Assembly (NCBI GenBank): GCA_965603125.1
Contig: CBFDBU010000002.1
Location: forward strand, 124,001 to 188,000
From: JAJRTA01 sp965603125
GTDB taxonomy: Bacteria > Zixibacteria > MSB-5A5 > GN15 > FEB-12
Reading direction: 5' to 3'
Length of the DNA stretch: 64,000 nt
A program made the translations under genes and the position numbers. This document shows positions 44,423 through 53,770 of this stretch, piece after piece. The stretch's first letter is position 1, and each line of letters starts with the position of its first letter. The notes under the pieces are model-generated. The model was not told the origin of the DNA. It did not search any database and saw only the letters and a program-made list of their open reading frames with translations.

Positions 44423-44559
44423 AGCAAGTTAGCGCGCAGCTCCTTCATTGTCAACCCGGTAGGGAGTTCTCCGCATCGGACGAGGCATGAGGTGTAAAGG
44501 GGACTCAGGACAACCGGTTGATCCAGCATCCCCCATATTGCGGAGTGCAAACCGATAAG

Positions 44560-45732
44560 TTATTTCCTGTGTTTGCGAATAATCTCTGCCGCACATTCGC
44601 AGACATAGTCAACCTCGCTTGCTTTCAGGCCGGGGTACAGGGGAAGCGAGACCACCCGGCGTCCGGCGTAGGCGCTATTGGGGAAATACTGCGGTGACAG
44701 ACCCAGGGCATCGCGGTAGTACGACAGCTCAAAAACCGGCCGGTAATGCACACCACATTCAATCCCTCGTACGGCCATCAGGCGGATGAATCTGTCCCGG
44801 TCGATCTTCAGCGCGGAGAGATGCAACCTGATGATAAACAGGTGCCAGCCGTGTCGGTAGCGCCTCTGAATAGTCGGAAGTTCGGCCAGTTCCGACAGGT
44901 CTTGCAGGTTCTCAAGATAGCGCCTTGCCAGAAGCTCTCGCCGCTTCTGATCCGATGCGAAGGTCCCCAGTTGCCCGAGTCCGATGGCCGCGTGAACATC
45001 GGACATGTTGGCTTTGAATCCCTCGAAGATGGCATCATACGCTTGCTCACTACCGGTCTTCCGTGTCCAGGCATGGGAAGTCAGTCCGTGCCGAGCCAGA
45101 CACCGAACGGTCTCCGTCATCGCCTTGTGTTTCGAGACGACCATGCCACCCTCGCCACAGGTGAGGTTCTTGGTGGAGTAAAAGGAAAAGACAGCCGCGT
45201 CGGCCAGCCTAGGGATACTACGGTTCCGGTAGGCAGCTCCGACGGCATGGGCGGAGTCGCTCACCACAGGAATTGACAGTTCCCTGCTGATGGCGCCGAG
45301 CCGCTGATAATCGGCTGGATAACCGGCGATATCGACCGGCACCAGCGCCCCCGTATGATCGGTGATCTTGCGCTCTATTTCGTCCGGATCGATATTCAAC
45401 GTGTCGGGGTTGATGTCTGCCAGAACCGGCTTGGCGCCCGTTGCCATGATGGCCTCCAGAGTGGCTACGAAAGTGAAGGGCGTGGTGACTACTTCGGCGC
45501 CGGGGCCGATGTCGATGGCCTTCAGCGCAAGTTGAAGTCCGGCCGTGGCGGAACTTACCGCCGCCACGTACCGGACGCCGAGTAATTTCGCCACCGCCCG
45601 TTCAAACGCCGCGACCCGCGGCCCGGTGGTAAGCCATCCGGAAACCAGCGTTTTTGCCACTTCTTTCTTTGCCGCGGCGGAAACCTTCAGATCGAACAGC
45701 GGGATTCTTGTCTTAGTGGTTCTTGCTCTCAT
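44560..45732 (-). CDS. DegT/DnrJ/EryC1/StrS aminotransferase (copy A)
   Basis: A 390-residue PLP enzyme that puts an amino group on a nucleotide-linked keto-sugar. The PLP lysine lies in FSFYSTKNLTCGEGGMV; VDIAGYPADYQRL and VVSDSAHAVGAAY supply the cofactor aspartate region, and GVHYRPVFELSYYRD is the family's C-terminal substrate segment. The gene overlaps the glycosyltransferase gene upstream by 20 bases. It belongs to the amino-sugar part of the polysaccharide locus; a second family member lies at 49.6 kb. Confidence 0.92.
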   Translation of the reverse strand: MRARTTKTRIPLFDLKVSAAAKKEVAKTLVSGWLTTGPRVAAFERAVAKLLGVRYVAAVSSATAGLQLALKAIDIGPGAEVVTTPFTFVATLEAIMATGAKPVLADINPDTLNIDPDEIERKITDHTGALVPVDIAGYPADYQRLGAISRELSIPVVSDSAHAVGAAYRNRSIPRLADAAVFSFYSTKNLTCGEGGMVVSKHKAMTETVRCLARHGLTSHAWTRKTGSEQAYDAIFEGFKANMSDVHAAIGLGQLGTFASDQKRRELLARRYLENLQDLSELAELPTIQRRYRHGWHLFIIRLHLSALKIDRDRFIRLMAVRGIECGVHYRPVFELSYYRDALGLSPQYFPNSAYAGRRVVSLPLYPGLKASEVDYVCECAAEIIRKHRK

Positions 45733-46780
45733 GTATTACCTGCTCGTACAAGCCGATCATCATATCCAGCGACTTGTCCCAACTATAGTGCTCGGTTACA
45801 AACTGACGCCCCGCTTGCCCCATTCTTTTACACAGATCGGCATCCCGGGCCAGTTTGATTATCGCCGCCGCCAGCCCTTCCGCGTCCCCCGGCGGCGTCA
45901 GCAGACCCGTCCGTCCGTCGATCAACACCTCGCGGACACCACCCACGTCGGACGCAACCACCGCTCGCCCACAGGCGGAGGCTTCCAGCACGGCCACGCC
46001 AAATGCTTCCCGAAGTGAGGGCATGACCATTAGATGGTGGGATTTCAGGAACGAGTGAATGTCGTCATTGTTTATGAAACCTGTAAAGTGGACACACTCG
46101 CTCAGACCTAAGCGTGCCGCTAGGGCTTGCAGTTCGCCTGTCAGCTTTCCTTCACCGGCCATTGAGAGTGTCACCTCCCCAAGCGCCTCTTTCACCTTTG
46201 CCATGGCATGCAGTAGGATATCCGGACCGCATACGGTCACGTGGGATTTGATGTAGCATATCCTGATGGGACCTTTTGCAGGCAGGGGCTCGACCGTTTC
46301 CGGAATTGTGACGCCAAACGGTATCACCGTTAACCGTGGCTGCACTGCGGGCGCCAGGCGGAGCGTCTCCTTTTGAAGGAACCGGCTGGTGACCGTGACG
46401 TGATCGGCTCTGCTCAGAACCGACCTGATCAGAACCCGGCTCGGCCGGCGTAACGGGAAAGCGGTTATGTCGGAGCCCCATACGGAGATGATCGTGGGAC
46501 AGAAGCGACACATCCAGCTCCACAGCCCGTAACCGACGGCGTAGTGAGCGTGTACGATATCCGGCCTGAAGCGCCTGGCCTCACGGACGGCGGCGGCAGC
46601 CTGGGTCAGGTATGACCAGTTGCCCCGTCGCGCCAGCAGACGCGTTTCCACCTCTTCCACGGTTTCGCCGCCAAGGGAGATGAGCTTGATCTCAAGCCCG
46701 CGCCGGGCCAGCCCGCGCACCCACCGCTGCACGTGTACGGACAGCGCGTAACCGAATATAACCACTCGCATACGTGACAT
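45713..46780 (-). CDS. Group 1 (GT4) glycosyltransferase
   Basis: A cytoplasmic GT-B glycosyltransferase of about 355 residues that adds a sugar to a lipid-linked glycan. The donor-binding half shows LSMAGEGKLTGELQALA, FINNDDIHSFLKSH and the E-x7-E-type segment PSLREAFGVAVLEASACG, then VVASDVGGVREVL. The N-terminal half begins MRVVIFGYALSVHVQR. I choose the ATG at 46780, since a start at 46840 would run into the flippase gene. Its 3' end overlaps aminotransferase copy A by 20 bases. Confidence 0.92.
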   Translation of the reverse strand: MSRMRVVIFGYALSVHVQRWVRGLARRGLEIKLISLGGETVEEVETRLLARRGNWSYLTQAAAAVREARRFRPDIVHAHYAVGYGLWSWMCRFCPTIISVWGSDITAFPLRRPSRVLIRSVLSRADHVTVTSRFLQKETLRLAPAVQPRLTVIPFGVTIPETVEPLPAKGPIRICYIKSHVTVCGPDILLHAMAKVKEALGEVTLSMAGEGKLTGELQALAARLGLSECVHFTGFINNDDIHSFLKSHHLMVMPSLREAFGVAVLEASACGRAVVASDVGGVREVLIDGRTGLLTPPGDAEGLAAAIIKLARDADLCKRMGQAGRQFVTEHYSWDKSLDMMIGLYEQVIHESKNH

Positions 46781-46793
46781 TCCTACCGGTGCT

Positions 46794-48350
46794 CTAACTG
46801 TTTTCGCTTCCTCCCGTTCTAATGGAAAAGAGCTCTGCAAGAGACGGCCCGAGACCCAGTATCAAAGAAAAGGCTACATAGGTTGTTGCCAGGATCGCTC
46901 CCCAGAGAGCCATCCTTGCCGCTGCCGGTGAACGACCGGCGCCGTTGAGTGCGTCCGGCCAAACGTCCTGCAAGAGCATGGTCGCTCCCAGGCTGAGTCC
47001 CCCGGCCAGCAGAATGCGCGCCAGACGCCAGGCGAACGGTCTGGTTGAGCCGGTGCGCGTTTTCCTCACAATGAAGCCGAGCAGCAACAGCGCGTAACCG
47101 GCGTGAGCGAGCGATGTCGCCGCTGAGATGCCGGGATACCCGAACCATTGCGGCAGGAGCCAAGTCGCCGCCAGTTTAGTGACAAACAACACTACCGCAA
47201 AACCGAGCACCTGCGCCTGCCACCCTCCGGCATAACAGGCACGAATAGAGGCCGAGATTATAAAAAGCGCTATCACCGTCGGCGCGTAGGGGCGCAGAAC
47301 AGCGGCCGTGATAGAGACTGAGTTCGCATCAAAGACACCGCGCTGGAAAACGAGGGAAACCACATCCTCCGCGTTGGTCAGAAGGAACACCGACAAAGGC
47401 ACGGCTATCAAAAGAGCGCCGCTGACGGCTTTTTCATACACTGCGGCGAAGCGGGCGTGATCGGCCTTGCGCAGCGAAGTCGAAAACAGTGGAAATACCA
47501 CGGCTCCGATGGCAAAGCCGATGACTGAGTCGGGAAGTTGCACTAATACCTGGCCATAGTTGAGAGCCGAGACGATACCCTCACCGAACTGCGGTGCGAA
47601 GTAGCGGTCGATAAGAAAGTAGGATCGGTTTATGAGTTCAATCAGGACCAGTATCCCGGCGGCGGACACGAATGCCCGGGAGTTCTCACCAAACGGCGAC
47701 CAGCCTGAAGCCGCCGCCGACTTGAATGAAACGAGCCGGCAAAGCAGATAGATATTCTGCGCCAGCAGCCCCCCCAGCAGACCAATGGCCACAGCTCCAA
47801 CGGAGAAACGCTCATGAAGGAAGATGACACTCAGGATCGAGAAAGCGTTGAAAATTATGTATCCGGCGGCAGGATAAGTATAGACTTCTTTGACATTCAA
47901 GAAAGCGCGGATAATGGCCTCCATCGTTCCCAGCACGACAATGACGGCAGTGACACGGCTGTAGAAGACGATCCGGGAGAACTCGGCGGCAAGGTAATCG
48001 GCCGCCCAGATTCTCATCAGGTAGGGTGCCGCGATGATTATCGCCGCCGTCACCGCCACCGCTATCAGCACCGACATGTGCACGGGCGGCCAGATCGTGC
48101 GCCAGCTATCGGCGAAGCTGTTCGAATCACCCAGCCTCCTCGAGAAATAGGGCACGAAGAGGTAAAAGCTGGCAAAGTTGAGCACACCGTAGGCCAGGGC
48201 CGGCAGCATGATGGCGATCAGATAGAGATCATATTCAGCGCTGGTGCCGAATTTGTCGGCGATCACCATCTCGCGCACGAAGCCAAGCGCTTTGGACACC
48301 AGGACAATTCCCGCAACTGAGAAGATTGCCGTTCTCAAGCGGCCCGGCAC
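46794..48350 (-). CDS. MurJ/MviN-type lipid flippase
   Basis: A 518-residue protein with about 14 membrane helices. FSVAGIVLVSKALGFVREMVI is the MurJ head, and DLYLIAIMLPALAYGVLNF follows. MurJ flips lipid II for the cell wall; family members within surface-sugar loci instead flip lipid-linked repeat units, as Wzx does. Its place between a glycosyltransferase and a 2-epimerase favours the second role. Three bases separate it from the 2-epimerase stop. Confidence 0.88.
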   Translation of the reverse strand: MPGRLRTAIFSVAGIVLVSKALGFVREMVIADKFGTSAEYDLYLIAIMLPALAYGVLNFASFYLFVPYFSRRLGDSNSFADSWRTIWPPVHMSVLIAVAVTAAIIIAAPYLMRIWAADYLAAEFSRIVFYSRVTAVIVVLGTMEAIIRAFLNVKEVYTYPAAGYIIFNAFSILSVIFLHERFSVGAVAIGLLGGLLAQNIYLLCRLVSFKSAAASGWSPFGENSRAFVSAAGILVLIELINRSYFLIDRYFAPQFGEGIVSALNYGQVLVQLPDSVIGFAIGAVVFPLFSTSLRKADHARFAAVYEKAVSGALLIAVPLSVFLLTNAEDVVSLVFQRGVFDANSVSITAAVLRPYAPTVIALFIISASIRACYAGGWQAQVLGFAVVLFVTKLAATWLLPQWFGYPGISAATSLAHAGYALLLLGFIVRKTRTGSTRPFAWRLARILLAGGLSLGATMLLQDVWPDALNGAGRSPAAARMALWGAILATTYVAFSLILGLGPSLAELFSIRTGGSENS

Positions 48351-48353
48351 AGG

Positions 48354-49442
48354 CTATCTCCCCGCCAGGCAGCGTGCGATATGGTCGGCGATGATTCGCG
48401 ACGGCCTCTTGTTCCTGACCCGGTATGGCAGGGGGTTGGCCTTGATATCCCTCGCAAGAAGTCGGCGGACTTTCCGAGCGTCAAGACCCACCAGGTGATT
48501 GCCCCGCAGCAGGGTTTCTACCCATTCGGTCTCATCGCGCAGGGTCAGCACCGGGGTTCCCAGAAAGATCGCCTCTTTCTGAAGGCCGCCGGAGTCGGTA
48601 AGAACGGAGCGGGCGAAATGGGCGGCGGTGAGCGTGTCAAAATAGCCCAGCGGATCGCACAGGATAAGCCCGTCGACACGCGACAGCCTCGACCAGAGCC
48701 GGAACTGCCGGAACCGCTTCTTCGTCCGGGGATGTATCGGAAAGAGAGTCGGCATCGGTAGCGCTTCGATCAGAACAAGCAGCTTCAGCAACTGTTGCCG
48801 GTCATCAACGTTGGCTGCCCGGTGAGCGGTCAGCAGAAGAAACCGCTCTGCCTCAACTCCAAGCCTCTTGAGAAGGCTGCGATTTCGTCGAATGGCCGAC
48901 ATCGAGTCGTGCAAAAGCTCATACATCAGATCACCGGAGTGCACCAATCCTTTCCTGAGCCCTTCCGCGCGAGCATTCTTCAGGGAGGCCACCGTGGGAC
49001 AAAACAGCAGTGTCGAGACATGGTCGGTCAGCCGCCGGTTGATCTCCTCGGGCATGTCGGCGACAAAGGAACGCATCCCGGCCTCGACGTGGCCGACCGG
49101 GATCGACAGCTTGGCGGCGCTCAGCGCACCTGCCAGGGTTGTATTGGTGTCGCCATAGACGAGCACCAGATCGGGCTTTTCTTTCACCAGTGTCTTCTCA
49201 ATAGCCGTCAGCATTCGCCCGGTCATGGCGCCGTGCGAGCCGCCGCCGAGGTTCAGATTGGTTTTGACTTTCGGCAGGCGAAGTTGCTTGAAGAACATGC
49301 CCGACATGTTGCGGTCGTAGTGCTGCCCGGTATGGATGACTAAATGGCGAAACCTCTTTGACAGAACCGGTCCCAGGCAGGCCAGTTTGATAAACTGAGG
49401 CCGGGCGCCGACGATGGAGACAATTCGCGATCTGCGCTGCAT
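48354..49442 (-). CDS. UDP-N-acetylglucosamine 2-epimerase family (WecB/WbpI-like)
   Basis: A non-hydrolysing 2-epimerase of about 362 residues. Visible motifs: VGARPQFIKLACLGPVL, HTGQHYDRNMSGMFF, VYGDTNTTLAGALSAAKL, GHVEAGMRSFVADMPEEINR, and later SGGLQKEAIFLGTP. Beside a Gfo/Idh/MocA oxidoreductase, an acetyltransferase and an aminotransferase it probably acts as WbpI does, on UDP-2,3-diacetamido-glucuronate, rather than as WecB on UDP-GlcNAc. The ATG at 49442 is chosen because the conserved region begins just after it. Confidence 0.88.
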   Translation of the reverse strand: MQRRSRIVSIVGARPQFIKLACLGPVLSKRFRHLVIHTGQHYDRNMSGMFFKQLRLPKVKTNLNLGGGSHGAMTGRMLTAIEKTLVKEKPDLVLVYGDTNTTLAGALSAAKLSIPVGHVEAGMRSFVADMPEEINRRLTDHVSTLLFCPTVASLKNARAEGLRKGLVHSGDLMYELLHDSMSAIRRNRSLLKRLGVEAERFLLLTAHRAANVDDRQQLLKLLVLIEALPMPTLFPIHPRTKKRFRQFRLWSRLSRVDGLILCDPLGYFDTLTAAHFARSVLTDSGGLQKEAIFLGTPVLTLRDETEWVETLLRGNHLVGLDARKVRRLLARDIKANPLPYRVRNKRPSRIIADHIARCLAGR

Positions 49443-49604
49443 GGTGTGCCAATAATAGGGGATTGCCCGTGCCAACTCAAGAGGAAAGCCGCTCCTGTAG
49501 ATGCTGTCGAAAAGAATGGCGCGATCACAGGGGGATCCCGCCCTACGATAACCGGTTGCGGCAGATCCTGCTGCTCCGTTCGCAAAGACGCCCGGCGGAT
49601 ACGG

Positions 49605-50708
49605 CTAAAGCGCCTTCCGGACGGTGTCAATGACTTCGTTCTGTTCGGCTCCGGAAAGCTCCGGGTATATCGGCAGCGAGAGTACTTTCTCGCTGGCCAG
49701 GTTGGACACCGGGAACTCATCCGGCTTGCAGCCGAGATAGTCGAAACATGGCTGCCGGTGAAAAGGCACCGGGTAGTACACTACGCATCCGATCTGTGCC
49801 TCGCCAAGCGCCTTCTGGATATCCGCCCGCCGGTCGAAGTTCGCCGTGTACTGGTTGTAAATATGGAAAGTGCTGTAGTCCCTGACGGTCGGCGTCCTGA
49901 CACCCTCAAGGTCCTCAAAGGCCTGGTCATACACGCGAGCGTGTTCTATTCTTTGCACCGACCATTTTCGCAGGTGGCCGAGTTTCACCAGCAGGATGGC
50001 AGCCTGGATTGTCGCCAGCCGGGAATTGTAGCCGACCATGTCGTTGTAGTATTTTCTCCTGGCTCCGTGCACCCGCAGCCAGCGGCAAAGATCATAGTTG
50101 GACTCCTCCCCGGTTACAATCATCCCGCCGTCCCCCCCCGCGCCGAGGTTCTTTGACGGGAAAAACGAGAAACATCCGAAATCACCGATGGAACCGGCTT
50201 TGCGTCCCTTGTACTCGGCGCCAATCGCCTGGGCGGCGTCTTCCACCACTTTCAGACCATGACGGCCGGCGATTTCCATGATCGGATCCATGTCGGCTAC
50301 CTGGCCATAGAGATGGACCGGCAGGATCACCCTGGTTTTCGGCGTAACGGCGGCCTCAATCCGGGAGGGATCAATGTTGCAGGTGTCCTCTTCGATATCA
50401 ACCAGCACCGGCCGCGCGCCGAGGCGATGGATAACACCGGCCGTGGAGAAGAAAGAGAAGTTGGTGGTGATCACCTCGTCGCCGAGCTGAACCCCCGCCG
50501 CCCGCAACGCCAGGAGAAGAGCGTCCGTTCCGGAAGCCACCCCGATTGCATACTTCACCCCACAGAGGGAGGCGATCTTTTTCTCCAACTCTGAAACCTC
50601 GGGTCCCAGAATGAACTTGCCGTGGGTCAGGACCTTGACAACCGCCTCGTCAAGCTCCGCTTTGAGGTAAGCATATTGGCGACTAAGATCCAGAAGCGGT
50701 ACAGCCAT
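49605..50708 (-). CDS. DegT/DnrJ/EryC1/StrS aminotransferase (copy B, WbpE-like)
   Basis: A PLP aminotransferase of about 367 residues, likely making the 3-amino sugar from a 3-keto nucleotide sugar. The start MAVPLLDLSRQYAYLKAE, the VVEDAAQAIGAEYKGRKAG segment, and the lysine in FGCFSFFPSKNLGAGGDGG are typical of WbpE and close relatives. AAGGAGAA lies just before the ATG at 50708. It sits between the 2-epimerase and acetyltransferase genes, as expected of a Wbp-like pathway. Confidence 0.92.
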   Translation of the reverse strand: MAVPLLDLSRQYAYLKAELDEAVVKVLTHGKFILGPEVSELEKKIASLCGVKYAIGVASGTDALLLALRAAGVQLGDEVITTNFSFFSTAGVIHRLGARPVLVDIEEDTCNIDPSRIEAAVTPKTRVILPVHLYGQVADMDPIMEIAGRHGLKVVEDAAQAIGAEYKGRKAGSIGDFGCFSFFPSKNLGAGGDGGMIVTGEESNYDLCRWLRVHGARRKYYNDMVGYNSRLATIQAAILLVKLGHLRKWSVQRIEHARVYDQAFEDLEGVRTPTVRDYSTFHIYNQYTANFDRRADIQKALGEAQIGCVVYYPVPFHRQPCFDYLGCKPDEFPVSNLASEKVLSLPIYPELSGAEQNEVIDTVRKAL

Positions 50709-50718
50709 CACATTCTCC

Positions 50719-51480
50719 TTACTCGTCTTTCCAACCCTGGTTTTCCAGCAGTTGTTCTGAGGGGACATCGCGAAAGACTTCCGCCGGAACGCCGGCTACA
50801 ATCTTTCGCGGCGGCGTATCGGAGGTCACCAGCGCCGCTGCCCCCACCAGCGCGTCCTCGTTAATGGTCTTTCCCGGCAGGATAGTGGCGTGCACGCCGA
50901 GCCGGGCACCCTTCCTGATGGTAACGCCCTTGAAGTGCTTGAACCGTTCCTCGGTGCGGCCGATGTAATTGTCGTTCGACGTGGCCACGCAGGGAGCGAT
51001 AAAAACCCGGTCCTCTATTTCCGAGTAGGCTGTCACGTACACGTTGGTTTCCAGCTTCACGTAGTTGCCGATCTTGCAGTAGTTCTCCACGGCCACTCCC
51101 CGGCCGACAATCGTGAAGCGCCCGATCGACACGTTCTCGCGGATGGTGGCGAGATCGGCAATAAGTACCTTACGGCCGATCTCACAGCCGCGGTATATGA
51201 CGACGTTGGTGCCGATAATGCAGTCGGTGTCGATCGTGCAGGGGGGAAGTTCCTGCTCCCTGGTAACGGCGGAGTTGGCCGCCCGCATGGGATTCTTGCC
51301 GATGACGGCGCCATCGTCGATGCGCACGTTGTCGCCGACAACGGTGTCGTCGTGAACGACGACATGGTGACCGATGACACAACCGCGACCGATTCTCACG
51401 TTTTCTCCAAACACGCAGAACTCACCGAATCGGGTCTGCGCTCCGATTGATGCCGTGGCGGCGATTATCGCATTGGACAT
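50719..51480 (-). CDS. Hexapeptide-repeat acyltransferase
   Basis: A 253-residue left-handed beta-helix acetyltransferase. At least ten imperfect hexapeptide turns are visible (VRIGRGCVIGHHVVVHDD, CTIDTDCIIGTNVVIYRG, FTIVGRGVAVENYCKIG, GVTIRKGARLGVHATILPG), then GKTINEDALVGAAALV and the closing PPRKIVAGVPAEVF. In context it would acetylate the 3-amino group of the nucleotide sugar, the WbpD step. ATG at 51480 is preferred over a GTG-type start at 51495. It is 10 bases from the aminotransferase. Confidence 0.88.
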   Translation of the reverse strand: MSNAIIAATASIGAQTRFGEFCVFGENVRIGRGCVIGHHVVVHDDTVVGDNVRIDDGAVIGKNPMRAANSAVTREQELPPCTIDTDCIIGTNVVIYRGCEIGRKVLIADLATIRENVSIGRFTIVGRGVAVENYCKIGNYVKLETNVYVTAYSEIEDRVFIAPCVATSNDNYIGRTEERFKHFKGVTIRKGARLGVHATILPGKTINEDALVGAAALVTSDTPPRKIVAGVPAEVFRDVPSEQLLENQGWKDE

Positions 51481-51535
51481 GTCTCTTGGCCTCACAGGTT
51501 TCGCGGCAGGTTCGAAAGAGCCGAAGCTGCCCCGT

Positions 51536-52540
51536 TCAGAGTCCGACCGGTGCGCCCCCGGCTTCGAGCGACCGCTGAGCGGCGTCCAGGACTCTCAGCA
51601 CTCTCAGTCCCTCGGTCCCGTCGGATCGAGGGCGCTCCCGTTTTTCAATACACTCCAGGAAGTGACGGCACTCGTCGGTCAGCGGCTCCGAGGAACGGAT
51701 CTGCGGAATGACAATGTCGCCCGTCCGGATAGCCAAATACTCACCGTAGGTCTCGTAATCCTGTCGCGTGTCCACGCCCTTGTCGTAGAGACGTATTTTC
51801 TCCGCCGGCTGGACGTCGTCGAACTCGGCCATCTTCTTGGAGCCGACTACAACTAACTTACGATCCTTGTGGGGATCCAGCCAACTGACATGGATGTGAG
51901 CCATGGTGCCGTCGCCGAAGTGAAGCGTGGTGAAGACAACATCCTCGATCCCGGGCTGCAGGTAAGCCGAGCCGGTGGAGGTAACCTGCACCGGGTCATT
52001 GTCAAGCAGGTAGAGAATGATCGAGATGTCATGCGGCGCGAACGACCACAGGGCGTTCTCGATATCACGTACTTTGCCCAGATTCACGCGGCTGGCATAG
52101 AGATAGTAGACCTTGCCCAACTCACCGCTCTCGATCTGCTTTTTCAGGTAGAGCGTGGCCTGGTGGTACACCATGATATGTCCCACCATCAGGATGCAGT
52201 TGTTCCTGTCGGCTTCCTCAACCAGCTTCTCGCCCTCGGCTACGGAAAGAACCAGCGGCTTCTCCACAAAGACATCCTTGCCGGACCTTATCGCCGCCAT
52301 GGCTGTTTCAAAGTGGGTGGACGGCGGCGTGGCTATGATGACCGCTTCGATGTCATCGCGCTTGATTATGTCATCGTACCTGGCCGTCGTTTCAAGGCCG
52401 GCGTAATTCGACCGGACGTAGGCCAGTCGTTTCTCGTCAGAGTCGCAAGCCAGGACCAGCTCGTCGCCGGCCAGGCTGTAGAAATTGCGGAGCAGATTCT
52501 TGCCCCACGCCCCAATCCCTGCAATTGCCAGGTTCTTCAT
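51536..52540 (-). CDS. Gfo/Idh/MocA family oxidoreductase
   Basis: A 334-residue NAD(P)-dependent sugar dehydrogenase. The Rossmann start is IAGIGAWGKNLLRNFY; DIEAVIIATPPSTHF and GKDVFVEKPLVLSVAEG (the E-K-P motif) follow, and APHDISIILYLLDND supplies the catalytic histidine region. It probably oxidises or reduces a nucleotide sugar in the diacetamido-uronate pathway. It starts right at the Wzz stop, and the acetyltransferase follows by 55 bases. A better match to WbpB/WlbA lies at the right edge of the window, so two such enzymes serve the locus. Confidence 0.92.
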   Translation of the reverse strand: MKNLAIAGIGAWGKNLLRNFYSLAGDELVLACDSDEKRLAYVRSNYAGLETTARYDDIIKRDDIEAVIIATPPSTHFETAMAAIRSGKDVFVEKPLVLSVAEGEKLVEEADRNNCILMVGHIMVYHQATLYLKKQIESGELGKVYYLYASRVNLGKVRDIENALWSFAPHDISIILYLLDNDPVQVTSTGSAYLQPGIEDVVFTTLHFGDGTMAHIHVSWLDPHKDRKLVVVGSKKMAEFDDVQPAEKIRLYDKGVDTRQDYETYGEYLAIRTGDIVIPQIRSSEPLTDECRHFLECIEKRERPRSDGTEGLRVLRVLDAAQRSLEAGGAPVGL

Positions 52541-53770
52541 CTATGTTTGTACCCGGTTTCCTGTTTTGCGTTTATCCGTGTTCTTAATGCCCGGCAGCCA
52601 GCCCAGGAAGGCGTCACGAAAAAGCACCAGCCTACGGTAGTCATCGGGGCTGCTCTCGCGAAGCCGGACCAGATACTCAAGCCATGCGGCAAAGAGTACG
52701 GCGATGATCAAAGATACTCCAAACGTCCCTAACACAATCAGTGTCCTTTGCGGGCGACTCCTCATCTCGGGCGGCTCGGCTCGATCGAGGATGGTAATCG
52801 TCGGGAGTTCCTCGTTCTCCTGTATCTTGGCTTGCTCAAGTTGTTCCAGCATCGTCTCGTAGAGAGCTTCGTTGACTCGAACCCGGCTGTATAGCTCTTC
52901 GTACTTCCCCTTCAAGGCGGGAATCGAAGCCACCGGCAGCGAAAAGAAGGAGGAATCCTCATTACGCTTCTCAAGCTGCTCGAGCTGACCAGCGACAATC
53001 CGTCGGTGCTGGCGCCTCTCCTGAAGCTCGGTGTTGTCCCGGCCGAGTTTTCTCTCCAACATCTTCAGATCGATGTCGATCTCCGCCAGCGCAACTTTGA
53101 GATTGATCGCCTGCTCGATCGCCAGGCGGGTTTGCTCGTCGAAATCGACGGCTTTGTGTTCAACCTGGAAAGACTGGAACTCGCCCCGGGCCGAATCCAG
53201 TTCCGCCTTGATCTGGTTCAGCCTCTGCTCAATGAAGATGCGATTCTGGCGTGCGCGCGAGACGGCGATGTCGCGATTGACCAGGTCCAGTTCGTCGACA
53301 AACAGGTTGACCATGTCGGCGGCCACTTGCGGATCCCGGTCTTCCACGGCCACGCGGAGCAACCCCTCAGCGGTAACCCTGAAGTCGGTTCGGTCGAGCA
53401 GATCATAGTACGCCTCGTCGGCGTTGCGTGACCGGTAGCGTTCGACGAGATTGAATTCGCCCACGACGCGGTCGGCGATGCGACGGCTGGCCAGCATGCG
53501 CGCGTATACATCCGATGTGGTCACCATGACGGGCAGATTGAGCCCCTTGGTGACCGAGACGATCTCCGAAATCTGTGTCACTCCGGCGATCGGCATGCTG
53601 ATGTCCTTGGGCGGCAGCAGAAGGGCGGACGCCTGGTAGTACTTGGGAAGCACGAGCGAGATGATCACCGCCGCCACCGTCACGAGCACAACAAAAGCCA
53701 CGATGAAAGATCGTCGGCGCGCGAGCGTCTCCAGGAGCAGCCAGAGATTGCTGGATTTCGGCTCGCTCAC
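52541..53770 (-). CDS. Wzz-type chain-length/co-polymerase protein
   Basis: An inner-membrane protein of 409 residues with two spans, at about 22-45 (SFIVAFVVLVTVAAVIIS) and 345-370 (RTLIVLGTFGVSLIIAVLF), framing a large, coiled-coil periplasmic part. The proline-rich run just before the second span, DRAEPPEMRSRPQRT, is the Wzz signature. It sets polysaccharide chain length and contacts the outer-membrane exporter, whose gene overlaps it by 4 bases. No cytoplasmic kinase domain is attached. Confidence 0.92.
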   Translation of the reverse strand: MSEPKSSNLWLLLETLARRRSFIVAFVVLVTVAAVIISLVLPKYYQASALLLPPKDISMPIAGVTQISEIVSVTKGLNLPVMVTTSDVYARMLASRRIADRVVGEFNLVERYRSRNADEAYYDLLDRTDFRVTAEGLLRVAVEDRDPQVAADMVNLFVDELDLVNRDIAVSRARQNRIFIEQRLNQIKAELDSARGEFQSFQVEHKAVDFDEQTRLAIEQAINLKVALAEIDIDLKMLERKLGRDNTELQERRQHRRIVAGQLEQLEKRNEDSSFFSLPVASIPALKGKYEELYSRVRVNEALYETMLEQLEQAKIQENEELPTITILDRAEPPEMRSRPQRTLIVLGTFGVSLIIAVLFAAWLEYLVRLRESSPDDYRRLVLFRDAFLGWLPGIKNTDKRKTGNRVQT